Shown in pieces: positions 35,376 to 47,736 of a stretch of DNA of 64,000 nucleotides. How positions within the stretch are numbered: position 1 is the first letter of the stretch; each line of letters begins with the position of its first letter. Under the pieces are notes generated by a model. The model was not told where the DNA came from. It searched no databases and saw nothing but the letters and a program-made list of their open reading frames with translations. Source of the stretch: Culex pipiens pallens (Eukaryota > Arthropoda > Insecta > Diptera > Culicidae); the NCBI RefSeq assembly GCF_016801865.2, contig NC_068938.1, forward strand, positions 116,214,615-116,278,614, given 5' to 3'. Made by a program: the position numbers and the translations under genes.

Positions 35376-36213
35376 CACAGAAAAAAATATTTCTGTAAAT
35401 TTACATTATTTATCATGTACCAAAAGGTATCATGATAAATGATGTATATTTACATTAGGTTCATTGGAAACTTACATTAGATTCATTGGAAATTTACATT
35501 AGTTTTGAAAATTTACATTAGTTTTGGAATTTACATTAGTTTTGAAATTTACATTAGTTCAAATCAACTAATTCTGATTGGCCAATGGGAATGAGAAGCT
35601 CGACTTGGATTGCAGTAGGAAAAGGGTGTGGCCTATGTTCTATTTTAAAATGAGTGAAACGGGCAGCAAAAGGAAATTATGATTTTAAAAAGTTGTTTTA
35701 CAGGTAGGGGACGCTTTCTCGTCGACGGCCAAGTGGAATAACGCTGGACTGGAATCGAACGGACGACGGATAGGATGTTCGGTGTTACTGCTGCTACCCG
35801 CTGCCGACTGAGCCATCTTCGCATTTTATAAACGAGCGGCTAAAGCATCAACTTGTTCAGGTCGAGGCTCAGGCAGTGGGCCAGCGAAGTATTAGAACGA
35901 TAGAAAGAGAACCAAATATAACTATTTTTAGTTCGGGTAGTTTTGAAGGCAGCGTTTGGCAGAAATACATTGGATATATGATTTACATTAAATAGGAATT
36001 TACAGAAAGCCGAACACGGGTAGAAATTCATCAGATTTGAGTTTCCATGCTCAACGTTTCCATTAGATTCATGATTTACATTAGATTTAGATTTACATTG
36101 GAGTAATTTCCATGACTTTTTACTCTTTACATCATATTTCAACATTACATTGAGTGAGTTTACATAAGAAACAGTAATTACGTGCTGTGTATATTTACAT
36201 ATTTTTTTCTGTG
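35376..36213. mobile_element. MITE with CACAGAAAAAAATAT ends (copy B)
   Basis: The counterpart of 23800-24637, with the same ends, the same TA flanks and the same nested tRNA-like SINE head (35712-35816). Confidence 0.75.
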
Positions 36214-36452
36214 TAGGACGTCAATGACTGTGCCACAAAATTATATAAATTTTGAAGCACAATTGATTTAGATCAAAAATTCCTTCAGTGGCTTCAAGAA
36301 GGCAACAACCAGAACATGCTGATTCATTTTGGTGCTGAAATTCGTTAAATTGAATTTAATACAGAATATTTTATAGTGATAATCAATTTTCTTCAAAAAT
36401 GATCAACGGCTTCACCTTAAACCCCCTTATCCTTTTGAGGACCTTCATACTA

Positions 36453-36690
36453 CACTCAACCCCCGGTGGTTGGTCACTTTTTCGTTTGACACTTTTTTAG
36501 TTTGTACCCCGTTGGTTGGTCAAAGTCAAACTAAAAAGTGACGAACTGTCACTTTTTACACGGCGCTCACGCACACTATCAAAACAAACGTTTGGTAGTG
36601 TGTGTGAACTCCGTGTAAAAGGGGTGTCAAACTAAAAAGTGATTCCGTTCGTTTGACAACAGTAGGTGTCAAACCATCGGGGTTTGAGTG
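36453..36690. mobile_element. MITE with CACTCAACCCC ends (copy B)
   Basis: The counterpart of 24877-25114, identical in structure. Confidence 0.8.
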
Positions 36691-37723
36691 TATTAACAAA
36701 TGATTTTTCTACATTTTTCAAAATATACCATAATGGTGTTAAACCTGGATCCCTTCCACCCGACTGACGACGTCCACAGGATGGCGAAGATGGAGCTGAT
36801 TGACGATTGGCTTCTACGAGTGCTTCCAAAGTTTTGGATGGGGTGTGCCACATCAGCTAACCCTCTGCTGCAGCGGATGTCCCCTTGATGTGATATTAGA
36901 ATAAGAAATATCTCCTTTCCTCTAACTATCCCCTATCTATTAGCAATTTCGAAGGTTATTTTGTAATTTTTTCCTTCCCCTGCTCAATTTTTCTCCCGTG
37001 TACCAGTAAACTCTAAACACTGTTTGAATTAGTCAGCTGTTGAAAGGTACCCCATATCTCAGCTTAGGATAATTACTGCACTGATGTTTTTGCCAAAACA
37101 ATCCAATAAATGAAATGGAATGAAATAAAATGAAAATATACCATAATTTCTCAGAAATATTTAGATTTTTTTTCAAAATGGAAAGCATTTAAAATAAAGA
37201 ACTTTTGATAATTTCGATTATTATCAGAAATACACTTCTAATTTTATCGTTTTGGTTTTTAGAATATGGTTAGTTACATATCTGAGACCTTAGAGAAAAA
37301 TGCTTGATAAATTTCTGTGTGTATTTTTTATTACTTTTTCGTAAACCTTTTTTCTGAAACCGGATGATTACTTTTGGTCAAATTTTTTTGTTTCCACCGA
37401 ATCGAAAGATCAACTAAGTGAATCCTTATTATCAGCTAATTTTCGCTTTGTGCATGAGCTTGCGATTTTTGAAGCAAGATATAAAATGATAAACATATTC
37501 AAAACGTTAAAAAAAGGTGCAGGTGGTTATGTTACACATGACCAGTATGACAAAGAACTTAGCAGAAAAGCTTTTAAAATTAAGCCATTTTGCTGAATTA
37601 TGCGTCAGATAAAATCAAAACATTATTGGATTTAGTTTTTAGCTCAAATTCTCTTTAAGCTCCGTATAAAAAACCATGATATCTCTATGGTTTGATGATT
37701 GTCCCCCAATCGGAACAATCGTG

Positions 37724-38066
37724 AGGTAGCGACCTCTCCAGATTGTTGCCACCTTTTCGAAATGGCCAGTATTGTAAACCATGAGTTGTGATACCCATAG
37801 TGCCAAAACTCGTTGGTTCAATAGATGTCTTCCCGGGAAAACTATCTTTTAGGGCACCGGCCACTGCAGCTTTTGGCCAACTTTTTCTAAATTGCCATTT
37901 TCATTACCAATATCAAAAACCATGAATATTGATACCAATATTGCCCAAAATCGTATGGTTCAGTAAATGTCCTCCTGGGATAACCTCCCTGAGGGCACCG
38001 GCCACTCCAGGTTGTGGACAATACTGTCAAAATGGCCATTTTAATAACCAGTATTGAAAACTGTAG
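37724..38066. repeat. Degenerate 135-bp tandem repeat (copy B)
   Basis: The counterpart of 26148-26490. Confidence 0.6.
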
Positions 38067-38525
38067 GGTCCACCCTCCGAGTGTGCTGCCCCTTGGCACA
38101 AGTTGTGTGAGAGACGTTGCGTAAGAGAGGTAAAGGACGCGAGAGAGTTAGTCTAATGCGGACAGTGTGGAGGAGTGCACGCAGCGACGAGCTCACTATG
38201 GGCCAACTCCATACAAACAGGCGGCCAAATTATTTTTTGCTTTTTAAATGTTTTTTCATACAAATTTGGGTAATTGTATGGTATTAAAATGATAAACGTC
38301 GATTTTTATGACTTTTCGTGTTTTTCAATAGTTGATTGTTTATAATAAATAGTCTTTTCATACATTTGCAAGTGCAACAGAATTGCGTATATATTGTATT
38401 GCAAGTTTATTTTATTAAATTATGGATAAGCTAATACATCCCCACTTTAAGGACACAACCCCTCCCTCCTCATTCTTTCACCCCCCCCCCCTCCCCTCTT
38501 CCTCTCCAACAAAATTTTGTTAAGC

Positions 38526-39650
38526 GTTATAAATTCATTTTAAGTCAAACATTTATTATTTATTTGTGTGTTTCTTTTTGTGAGTCCATGCCATATAACT
38601 AGAGACCCCCCCCACCCTTACGGGCATAAATTGCGAAATTTTAATTGTTAAATCAAATAACAGAAAAATTAATTTTATTCAAAATATTAATTATGAAGTA
38701 AAACGATAAAATACAAACCATATTCTTAAAATTCATTTGATTATAGAGTTTGTGACAGCTTCAGGATATGTTAAAGGTACTTTTTATTTTGTACTAACCA
38801 ACATAGAACTTAAATGTGGATCAGTTTCATGGATTGATCGCAGAAATTCATAATGCTAAGTCAACATTTTGCTGAATACTTTTTCCGGTATCAAACTGAG
38901 ATTCTCCAGTTTCGCTTGAGAAACTTCGGTACGAATACCTTATTTTGACTAAGGTACTCTATTTTAAATGTAGGCAACAGAAAATTCCAATAAAGTCATT
39001 TCGAACTTCTTGAAACCAGGTATTGATTTTTGAAGCGACGATGCCCACGAAGTAGGTAGCAAAGCAAGTGAAATAAACGGGCGCATATGTAGATTGCATC
39101 AAATTTTGATAAAACGTAAATGTTCAAAATGGCATATCTCCGAAAACGCAAAAAATCGCAGGCTGGAAATTTCAGCAATGTTAGATTATGATCCAATCTT
39201 TCAAGTGATCTTAGTTTCATGTTTAGCATCGATTAGCAAAAAAAGTACTCGATTAACAAACACAAAAAAAATAAGTTTTGTCAAAAAAATGCTTCAGTTA
39301 TTCGATGAAAACTTCAGTTTTTGGTTTGAAAACAACATTTTATCTATTAATAGTTTCAAAGCTTATCTCATTACCTTTCCAACGATGTATGGTTGTCCTA
39401 ATAAAACATTTAAAATGGCTGAGCTATGTTAAAATTAAACAATCAGCCTTTTTTACGAAAAACGCTAGTTTTTTACTCCATTTTTTTACTTTCAGCTTGC
39501 GTATCTCCGTAATGAACAAACTTAGAGCTTTGAAAATTTGAATTTTTCTTAGTTAGAATGTTTACTTTCGAGAAAAAAAATACCAAAAAATATTTGGAGA
39601 AGGTCACTTTTTTGAAACTTGGCCACCCAATGTACCATAGTGAGCGTAAC
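38526..39650. repeat. 1.1-kb repeat unit alpha (copy B)
   Basis: The counterpart of 26950-28073. Here the following unit starts without interruption (ATTCGGCCACGCACTGCG), giving the empty site of the Mutator-like element. Confidence 0.7.
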
Positions 39651-39804
39651 CATTCGGCCACGCACTGCGTAATAAATCCATTTTAAGTCAAATATTTATT
39701 ATTTACTGCTGTGTGTTTCTTTTTGTGAGTCCATGCCATTTAACTTGAGACCCACCGCCCCCACCCTTACGGGCATAAATTGCGAAAATTTTAATTGTTA
39801 AATC

Positions 39805-42393
39805 CAGGGGCGCCGACTCTGTGGGGGCACGGTACTTTTTGCCCCCCCTAAAATTTGGCTGGGGGGGCAGCCCATACATTGTGCCCCCCCAGAAATTTTG
39901 GAAGAAAAATATTCTTATATCAAATATAAAAAAGGAAATAATTAAAAAATAATATCTAAAATTTAAATGGAACATTGTTTGTACACACGGATAGAACTCT
40001 TGTAAGCGAATCCGTAAAATAGTTCAAAAACATTTGTTGTTTCTGAAATCGCTGAAAGTTTTTGAACAAAATCGTTTACAATTTTCTGGATTTAGATGCA
40101 TTTTTATTCTATGTAGACAACATTTTATCTATACCACTGTGCTCTCTAGGGCAAATCAGTAAGCTTAGTACAAGAGCACAGAGTCATCGGTAAATGATTT
40201 GAGAGATGTCGTCAACATAGATTTAACGGATTTGCTCATAAGATTTCTATCTGTGCATGTTGTTTCAAAAACAAAACCAATGTACTTTTTCCATAGCACT
40301 TCATCTACAATCAAACTTACGCAAACTCTTGAGAAAACAATCATCATGTTTTCAAACGCAACATTCAGCGATTTGCCATTGTAGATCAGGATTTAGCGAA
40401 AATAAACTGAAACACTTTTCAAAATGGTCATTTGTTGACTGCTTTACATTTACAAAAATGCTGATAAATTCGATAATTTGAACGATTTGAAAAGATTTCA
40501 AATACATTTGTTAACCGCTAACCGTTCTATACCAATTTTAGCCGAAAAATACAATTGTTTCAAAAAAGTAATTTTTTGAAAACTAGCGCACCGCTTTACT
40601 GAGAAACAGACAAATTAAAACCAAATCTGAGACAATTTCACATTATAATCTTAAAAAACACAAGTGTATCGACTTCTGCCATTAATGTTCGATTTAAAAA
40701 AAAAAATAAAAAGGCTGTAGAAATTTTGACTGCACCCTCAAAAAATATGCCGAAAAAAAGACAGGAAATCAGCATTATTGAGTATTGGGATTCCATTTTA
40801 AAACGTCAAATTCTTAAATTCTTAAATTCTTAAATTCTTAAATTCTTAAATTCTTAAATTCTTAAATTCTTAAATTCTTAAATTCTTAAATTCTTTAATT
40901 CTTAAATTCTTAAATTCTTAAATTCTTAAATTCTTAAATTCTTAAATTCTTAAATTCTTAAATTCTTAAATTCTTAAATTCTTTAATTCTTAAATTCTTA
41001 AATTCTTAAATTCTTAAATTCTTAAATTCTTAAATTCTTAAATTCTTAAATTCTTAAATTCTTAAATTCTTAAATTCTTAAATTCTTAAATTCTTAAATT
41101 CTTAAATTCTTAAATTCTTAAATTCTTAAATTCTTAAATTCTTAAATTCTTAAATTCTTAAATTCTTAAATTCTTAAATTCTTAAATTCTTAAATTCTTA
41201 AATTCTTAAATTCTTAAATTCTTAAATTCTTAAATTCTTAAATTCTTAAATTCTTAAATTCTTAAATTCTTAAATTCTTAAATTCTTAAATTCTTAAATT
41301 CTTAAATTCTTAAATTCTTAAATTCTTAAATTCTTAAATTCTTAAATTCTTAAATTCTTAAATTCTTAAATTCTTAAATTCTTAAATTCTTAAATTCTTA
41401 AACTCTTAAATTCTTAAATTCTTAAATTCTTAAATTCTTTAATTCTTAAATTCTTAAATTCTTAAATTCTTAAATTCTTAAATTCTTAAATTCTTAAATT
41501 CTTAAATTCTTAAATTCTTAAATTCTTAAATTCTTAAATTCTTAAATTCTTAAATTCTTAAATTCTTAAATTCTTAAATTATTAAATTCTTAAATTCTTA
41601 AATTCTTAAATTCTTAAATTCTTAAATTCTTAAATTCTTAAATTCTTAAATTCTTAAATTCTTAAATTCTTAAATTCTTAAATTCTTAAATTCTTAAATT
41701 CTTAAATTCTTAAATTCTTAAATTCTTAAATTCTTAAATTCTTAAATTCTTAAATTCTTAAATTCTTAACAAATAAATTGATGTTAAATTTTCGATTTTT
41801 TTGAACATTGATTGTAATTTCCAAATTTCTGATTTTTTAAATTTCTGAATTTCAACTTTTGATTTCTTAACATTTTTAAGCCATGAGTTTTTTTCAACCC
41901 TAGGGTTTTTTAAAAAAATTAAAATTTTGGAATATTTATTTTTTTTCTGTTATTTTTTTCTAAATTGCAGATTTCAAAAAAATGTTGTTTTTTTAATGTG
42001 TATTTTCCAATTTCTAAAGTTCAAATTTTTTGCTTTTTACTTTTGTTTTCATCTTTAGAATATTTGTGTTGTTGAATTTTAAATACCTGATCATTTTTAT
42101 TATTGACTGTTACTTCTGAAAAATAAGTGAGAATATGCCAATTAGAAGGAATTCTCCTTCCAAACATATAAAAAATTACCCCAATAAACATTCTCAATCA
42201 CGTTTTAATAAATTATCTTTTTCAAGAAAAAAAAAATGGATTCCGGATGAAAAAACTCTTATCACATCGTAATATTCAAATTGGTAAAATTCGTGATATA
42301 CAATAAACTTAAACATCAAATCGCCACTCTCACCTAACGATTTCGGAAAAAAACCGAGCCCCCCCCAACATTATGGACTAGTCGGCGCCTCTG
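39805..42393. mobile_element. 2.59-kb hAT-type non-autonomous element, 8-bp target duplication
   Basis: The left end CAGGGGCGCCGACT and the right end AGTCGGCGCCTCTG are inverted repeats with one mismatch. GTTAAATC flanks both sides (39797-39804 and 42394-42401). The paralogous unfilled site ATTGTTAAATCAAATAAC is present at about 27069-27086 and 38645-38662. An 8-bp duplication with CAGNG ends is diagnostic of hAT. There is no transposase frame. The interior holds the octamer satellite at 40808-41769. Confidence 0.88.
40808..41769. repeat. 8-bp satellite (TTAAATTC)n, about 120 copies
   Basis: About 960 bp of nearly pure AAATTCTT octamer, with only a handful of variants (CTTTAATT, AACTCTTA, AAATTATT). 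Every frame contains stops because the unit is not a multiple of three. The purity suggests recent expansion inside the hAT element. Copy number in an assembly may be approximate. Confidence 0.95.
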
Positions 42394-43412
42394 GTTAAAT
42401 CAAATAACAGAAAAATTAATTTCATTTAAAATATTAATTATGAATTAAAGCGATAAAATACAAAACATATTCTTACTAATCCTAATGTTCTTGTTCATGA
42501 AAATTCATTTGATTATAGAGTTTCTGACGGCTTCAGGATATGTTAAAGGTACTTTTATGATGTTTGTGTACTAACCAACATAGAACTTAAATGTGGATCA
42601 GTTTAATGGATTGATCGCAAAAATTCATCAGGCTAAGCCAATATTTTGCTGAATACTTTTTTCGGTATCAAACTGAGATTCTCCAGCTTCGCTTGAGAAA
42701 CTTCGGTACGAATACCTTATTTTGACTAAGGTACTCTATTTTAAATGTAGGCAACAGAAAATTCCAATAAAGTCATTTCGAACTTCTAGAAACCAGGTAT
42801 TGATTTTTGAAGCGAACCCACGAAGTAGGTAGCAAAGCAAGTGAAATAAACGGGCGCATATGTAGATTGCAGCAAATTTTGATAAAACGTAAATGTTCAA
42901 AATGGCATATCTCCGAAAACTCAAAAAATCGCAGGCTGGAAATTTCAGCAATGTTAGATTATGATCCAATCTTTCAAGTGATCTTAGTTTCATGTTTAGC
43001 ATCGGTTAGCAAAAAAAGTACTCGATTAACAAACACAAAAAAATAAGTTTTGTCAAAAAAATGATCCAGTTATTCGATGAAAACTTCAGTTTTTGGTTTG
43101 GAAACAACATTTTATCTGTTAATAGTTTCAAAGCTTATCTCATTACCTTTCCAACGATGTATAATTGTCCTAATAAAATATTTAAAATGGCTGAGCTATG
43201 TTAAAATTAAACAATCAGCCATTTTTACGAAAAACGCTTGTTTTTTACCCAATTTTTTGACTTTCAGCTTGCGTATCTCCGTAATGAACAAACTTAGAGC
43301 TTTGAAAATTTGGATTTTTCTTAGTTAGAATGTTTACTTTCGAGAAAAAAATACCAAAAAATATTTGGAGAAGGTCACTTTTTTGAAACTTGGCCACCCA
43401 ATGTACCATAGT
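42394..43412. repeat. 1.1-kb repeat unit alpha, second copy, right part
   Basis: It continues the unit split by the hAT element (left part 39661-39804). It is visibly more diverged from 27070-28068 and 38646-39645 than those two are from one another, and ends at GTACCATAGTG. So the alpha dimer predates the large tandem duplication. Confidence 0.75.
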
Positions 43413-43670
43413 GCATAATAGACTTTTTCCGATTCACCATGAATGGTGAGTGGCAACCATGGTGAATTTAGGAAAATACCACCAGGTTACGCGCATCGAA
43501 TAACCGTAACTTGAACGTTATTCAACAGTCCAACAGGAAAGCATCGACGTTTTTTTCCTGAAGGTGGCGGCACTAGAGCTCATGTATAACGTTACGCTGA
43601 ATAACGTTGAATAACAAAAAGAGGAAGTGAAAAACAGATTGAAACTAATGAAATGTTTCGTTTATGGTAA

Positions 43671-43834
43671 GGGACCATTCTTAAACCACGTGGACACTTT
43701 TTTGGGAATCTGTTACCCCCCCCCTCCTCGTGGACAATTGTCCATAAAAAAAAAACTTTTTTGTATGGATCGTGGACAATCGCCATACCCCCCCCCCCCC
43801 CCCTAAAGTGTCCACGTGGTTTATGGATGGTCCC
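43671..43834. mobile_element. 164-bp palindromic MITE, TAA target duplication (PIF/Harbinger-like)
   Basis: GGGACCATTCTTAAACCACG at the left and CGTGGTTTATGGATGGTCCC at the right are inverted. TAA flanks both sides (43668-43670 and 43835-43837). A three-base TWA duplication with GG-starting ends fits PIF/Harbinger MITEs. C runs in the loop differ in length. Confidence 0.8.
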
Positions 43835-44397
43835 TAATCATTATTTGAGAAATGGTTTAACTGGTTATGCTACCTGCGGACGTTTTAAGTTTCTTATTAG
43901 TCGTTCTTTCGGAGTCAGGGTAGTTGTTACCGGTAGTGTAAAACTCCAGGTTCTCTAACCAGTGGTATTGTTGTTTTATTTATGCTTTTTATCTGAAAAT
44001 CAAACGTATAACATTGAGCTCAGTGCAATAGCGTATTAAAAAAGAGCAAATGAAAAAGGGTAAACTAAATCCTCCAATGAACATATTAAAATATGAAAAA
44101 GGTTGATTGTTGAAGAACAAATGGCTTTGTTGATTCTGAAAACTTGATTTGTATAGAATGCATTACTGAAATTTAAAAAAGCTTACGTATAAATCCTTGA
44201 TTTGATGTCGTACAAGCATTGTGCCTTTTTCAAAAGATGGCGCGCTCGGCAAAATACTTGATTATTTTCAAAGTTATAACATAGTAAGCGTTACTTTTCG
44301 GGATTGCTGTGTTTCAACATACATCGACCGTGTTTTCAAATGTGTTCAATTTATTTAATTTTTGATTTGAAAGTTTACATTTAGACTTTTATGTATT

Positions 44398-44506
44398 AGG
44401 TCCTATAAATAAATGTAAACATTGAGTATTTTCCGCTTACTCAGATGGGCATCGGCATAAGGTGTGAAAGAGATACACTCAATGTTTGCATTTGTTTATA
44501 GGACCT
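44398..44506. mobile_element. 109-bp hairpin MITE, AGGTCCTATAAA ends
   Basis: AGGTCCTATAAATAAATG pairs with CATTTGTTTATAGGACCT, and inner ACATTGAGT with ACTCAATGT. A related hairpin with the same ends is at 48639-48721. Confidence 0.7.
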
Positions 44507-46359
44507 TATAAAAAAAAAAAAGTCGAGACATAAAGCAGCATAAAGCTCGATATTTTCTTAATTTCAACGGAGAAAACTTCATCAAAAAAGCATCGGGTCA
44601 ACTTTTAATAGGTACTTCACTAATGTAATTTTCTATTTACTCTAAAATATACTATACATTTATATAAACAACGAAAATGAAAAATGAAATCATTAAAGCA
44701 ATCGCATGGTTTATTTTCAGTTATTTTTTTTTATCTTTTCATTATTTTAGTATTATTTTCTACAGTTAAATAAGGATTAACTTCAAGTTCACCGGAAAGG
44801 TGCAACGGTGCTTAAAGGTACAAGTAAATCAGCTAAAGAGAAACGATATAAAGTGGATTGTAAATAAGACCATTTTCATTTAAAAACAAAATCTATGTTT
44901 AATGAAAATGCAACATTTTGTGATAACTTCCACGATTCCTCAAACATTTGTTGTTGAAATGTGATCAGTAGATTCATATTTTCAGTTTTCTACAATTTAT
45001 TTCAATTTGAAATTTTGAAGGCTACAAGATAGAGCGTACAAATTCGTAGTTATAAAGTAATTTGAAATATTGTTTGTATAAGGAATGAAGAATGTTTAGC
45101 ATAGCGGTTTACAAGATAATGAGGGACCAGGGTTTAGGAAACGTAGTACTCATCAAATAGTTTTCAGCATTTATTTTACCAGGATTCAAACGAAGCCATT
45201 AATTTTATTGCTCTTTTTTAAGCGTAAGATATTTCTGAACCTACAATTGCAGATTTATTCTATAGTTCATCAATTGACAAATCTTTCAAAGTCACATACA
45301 AACGAAATATTGTAAATAATTATTGAACCAAGCGCAAATTACTTATGACTGTAATAAACATCGATTGTTGATGATCTGTAAGGCGTTGATAGTTTTTACC
45401 TTTTCTTTTTTGAAGAAACGTTTGAGAATGTCAATGATGGACTGCAAACTGTCAAAAAGTGTGTTTCCCATTACCTGAACAATGTTCATGTTTATAGATG
45501 AAATTAAGAAGCAACTCAAATCATACTTTTCTACCTGATGCCATCACTGGGTTAAGTGCAATGGTATCTGTGAAAACTGAATTCCCAAAGCACACATATA
45601 CAGGTACAACAATGTCTGTGTACAGTACGGTGGTAGTTGTGTGTTAAATTTTATATACCCGTTGCGGGTAGCTATAACCAGTTCTGATTCTCGTTCGAAG
45701 CTCAGTGTACAGTCCAACAGTCCATGAGTCAAGACGTGAAACCGGGAGCGTTTCGGAATTCTTCCTTTCGATTCTTCGTGTACGGTCGCTTGCTTCCATA
45801 GCGGATGGAGGTTTTCACCGAATAAAAGAGTTGCAATGTGTGTGCTTTCCATTTGAGCGAGAAAGAGAGAATGATAAATAGAGAGAGCGGGAGAGCTATA
45901 GTGAAGTGAATCAAGAATAAAAAGGAGAAGGCGAGCGGCTCACAGTATACGTTCAGCATTAATAAGTCTGGCAACAGACTCGAAGCTCTTGAACGTATGA
46001 TAAAGTGAAGAAAAATATATAAATATACACGTGGAAGAAGAAGCGAAGAAGAGTGCACACGAAATTTCATTTATATATGATGCAGAAGAACTAAGCAAAA
46101 CACACTGGAATAACAACGTTAACGCAGTCTTCGAGGAAAATTTGAGCTAAGGAATTTCAAAATCAGGAACGGACAGCAAACGGCGCAGTGATCCTGATTT
46201 GAGTCAAAAGCAGTGTGCGCAGCAGAGTTTTGACTTAGGCGGGAAGTCCTTTCTGTGAAATTGTAAATTGGCAGCACTCAACGAAACATGAGTAGAAAGT
46301 AGTGAAGTGGCAGAGACAACACGGAATTTTGCTTTGCGTTGAACATTGTACCCAAAAAT
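44507..46359 (+). other. Upstream region and 5' UTR of Ppa
   Basis: No other gene is seen. The last several hundred bases are purine-rich and likely transcribed leader. A TATAAATA motif is at 46018-46025 and another TATA-like word at about 45649-45656, but neither is followed by a convincing initiator at the usual distance, so the transcription start is not fixed. Confidence 0.35.
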
Positions 46360-47736
46360 ATGATGATGGAGGAAGCAAATTTTATGCTGACGGAAATTCC
46401 TGGTGGATTCATATCTCACCGACCGCATGCAATACACCGTTTCACACCGTATCCGTTACATCGACCGCATCTACCACCCGCGCCGATTTACACCCACATT
46501 CAACAGAGGACGGTTAGTCGACCGAAAACACCTCCTACGCCACCGGAACCGGAAGGAACACACATCGGACATCTGTATCCGGAAATTCTGGCCATCATAT
46601 TCGAAAAACTCAGCGTGAAGGACCGTGGCAGAGCGGCGCAAGTATGCACAGTGTGGCGCGATGCGGCTTATTCGAAGAGCTGCTGGAGGGGAGTGGAAGC
46701 TAGCCTTCACCTGCGGCGACCGTCACCTAGTTTATTTCCATCGCTAGTGAAGCGTGGCATTAAAAAGGTGCAAGTGCTGTCGGTTAGGCGATCGCTGAAG
46801 GATGTTGTTGTTGGTATACCAAATCTAGAATCGTTAAATCTTAGTGGATGTTATAACATTACCGATGTCGGATTGGGTCATGCATTCTCAACGGATCTTG
46901 CGAATTTGAGGGTGCTGGATCTATCACTATGCAAACAAGTTACCGATTCCAGCCTTGGGCGGATTGCGCAACATTTAAGGAACGTAGAAGTACTTGAACT
47001 GGGCGGATGTTGCAATATAACCAACACTGGCTTATTATTGATTGCGTGGGGGCTGAAAACGCTGAAAAAATTGAATCTGCGATCGTGTTGGCACATTTCC
47101 GATCAAGGTATTGGACACCTTGCCGGTTTGAGTAAGGAAACTGCAGTTGGAACACCTGCTCTGGAATACTTGGGACTTCAAGATTGTCAACGACTATCCG
47201 ATGAGGCACTACGGCACATTTCCCAGGGATTGCCATCAGTGAAGAGCATCAACTTGAGCTTTTGTGTTTCCGTCTCCGACAGCGGATTAAAGCATCTAGC
47301 CAAAATGACCAAATTGGAGGAACTGAATCTTAGATCTTGTGATAATATATCAGACATTGGAATGGCTTATCTGACGGAGGGTGGCTGCTCCATCTCTTCC
47401 TTGGATGTTAGTTTCTGTGATAAAATTGGAGACCAGGCACTGACACACATTTCTCAAGGATTGTTCCACCTAAAATCACTCAGTCTCAGCGCTTGCCAGA
47501 TTACGGATGACGGATTAGCTAAAATAGCAAAATCACTACACGATCTGGAAACGCTGAACATTGGCCAGTGTAGTCGTGTGACTGACAAAGGATTGGAGGT
47601 TCTAGCGGAGGAGCTGAACAATTTACGTGCCATCGATCTATACGGCTGTACTCGCTTATCGCCGGCTGGATTCAACAAAATCAACAAACTACCGAGACTG
47701 TCTAAAGTTAATTTAGGATTATCACAAGTCAGGTGA
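46360..47736 (+). CDS. Ppa: F-box/LRR protein, Partner of paired / FBXL14 orthologue
   Basis: A single-exon frame of 458 residues. I chose the ATG at 46360 (MMMEEANF) because the frame upstream has no other ATG. Residues 1-66 are a proline- and histidine-rich tail. Residues about 67-115 are the F-box (HLYPEILAIIFEKL, then KDRGRAAQVCTVWRDAAY). From about 150 to the end run AMN1-type leucine-rich repeats (NLSGCYNITDVGL, LSLCKQVTDSSL, LELGGCCNITNTGLLL, LNLRSCDNISDIGM, LDVSFCDKIGDQAL, LNIGQCSRVTDKGLE, IDLYGCTRLSPAGF), ending VNLGLSQVR. The order and wording match vertebrate FBXL14 and fly Ppa along the whole length. From the family, it is the substrate receptor of an SCF ubiquitin ligase: fly Ppa acts on Paired and limits CENP-A, and FBXL14 acts on Snail proteins. 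Lack of introns is notable. Identification is firm. Confidence 0.97.
   Translation: MMMEEANFMLTEIPGGFISHRPHAIHRFTPYPLHRPHLPPAPIYTHIQQRTVSRPKTPPTPPEPEGTHIGHLYPEILAIIFEKLSVKDRGRAAQVCTVWRDAAYSKSCWRGVEASLHLRRPSPSLFPSLVKRGIKKVQVLSVRRSLKDVVVGIPNLESLNLSGCYNITDVGLGHAFSTDLANLRVLDLSLCKQVTDSSLGRIAQHLRNVEVLELGGCCNITNTGLLLIAWGLKTLKKLNLRSCWHISDQGIGHLAGLSKETAVGTPALEYLGLQDCQRLSDEALRHISQGLPSVKSINLSFCVSVSDSGLKHLAKMTKLEELNLRSCDNISDIGMAYLTEGGCSISSLDVSFCDKIGDQALTHISQGLFHLKSLSLSACQITDDGLAKIAKSLHDLETLNIGQCSRVTDKGLEVLAEELNNLRAIDLYGCTRLSPAGFNKINKLPRLSKVNLGLSQVR

Larger units (their letters stand above)
32808..40695 (+). repeat. Tandem segmental duplication, right copy (B)
   Basis: It begins CTTTAAAGTTATACTTGATT and ends CTGCCATTAATGTTCGATTT, directly abutting copy A. 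It contains the same MITEs and repeats in the same order, without the Mutator-like element and the 1.35-kb palindrome. After subtracting those, both copies are about 7.88 kb. No gene recognised. Confidence 0.93.

Noticed and set aside
40808..41769. Telomeric or coding repeat
   Set aside because: The 8-bp AT-rich unit is not a telomere motif and all frames contain stops.
46339..46359. Ppa start at 46339
   Set aside because: The codon there is TTG; the first ATG in frame is at 46360.
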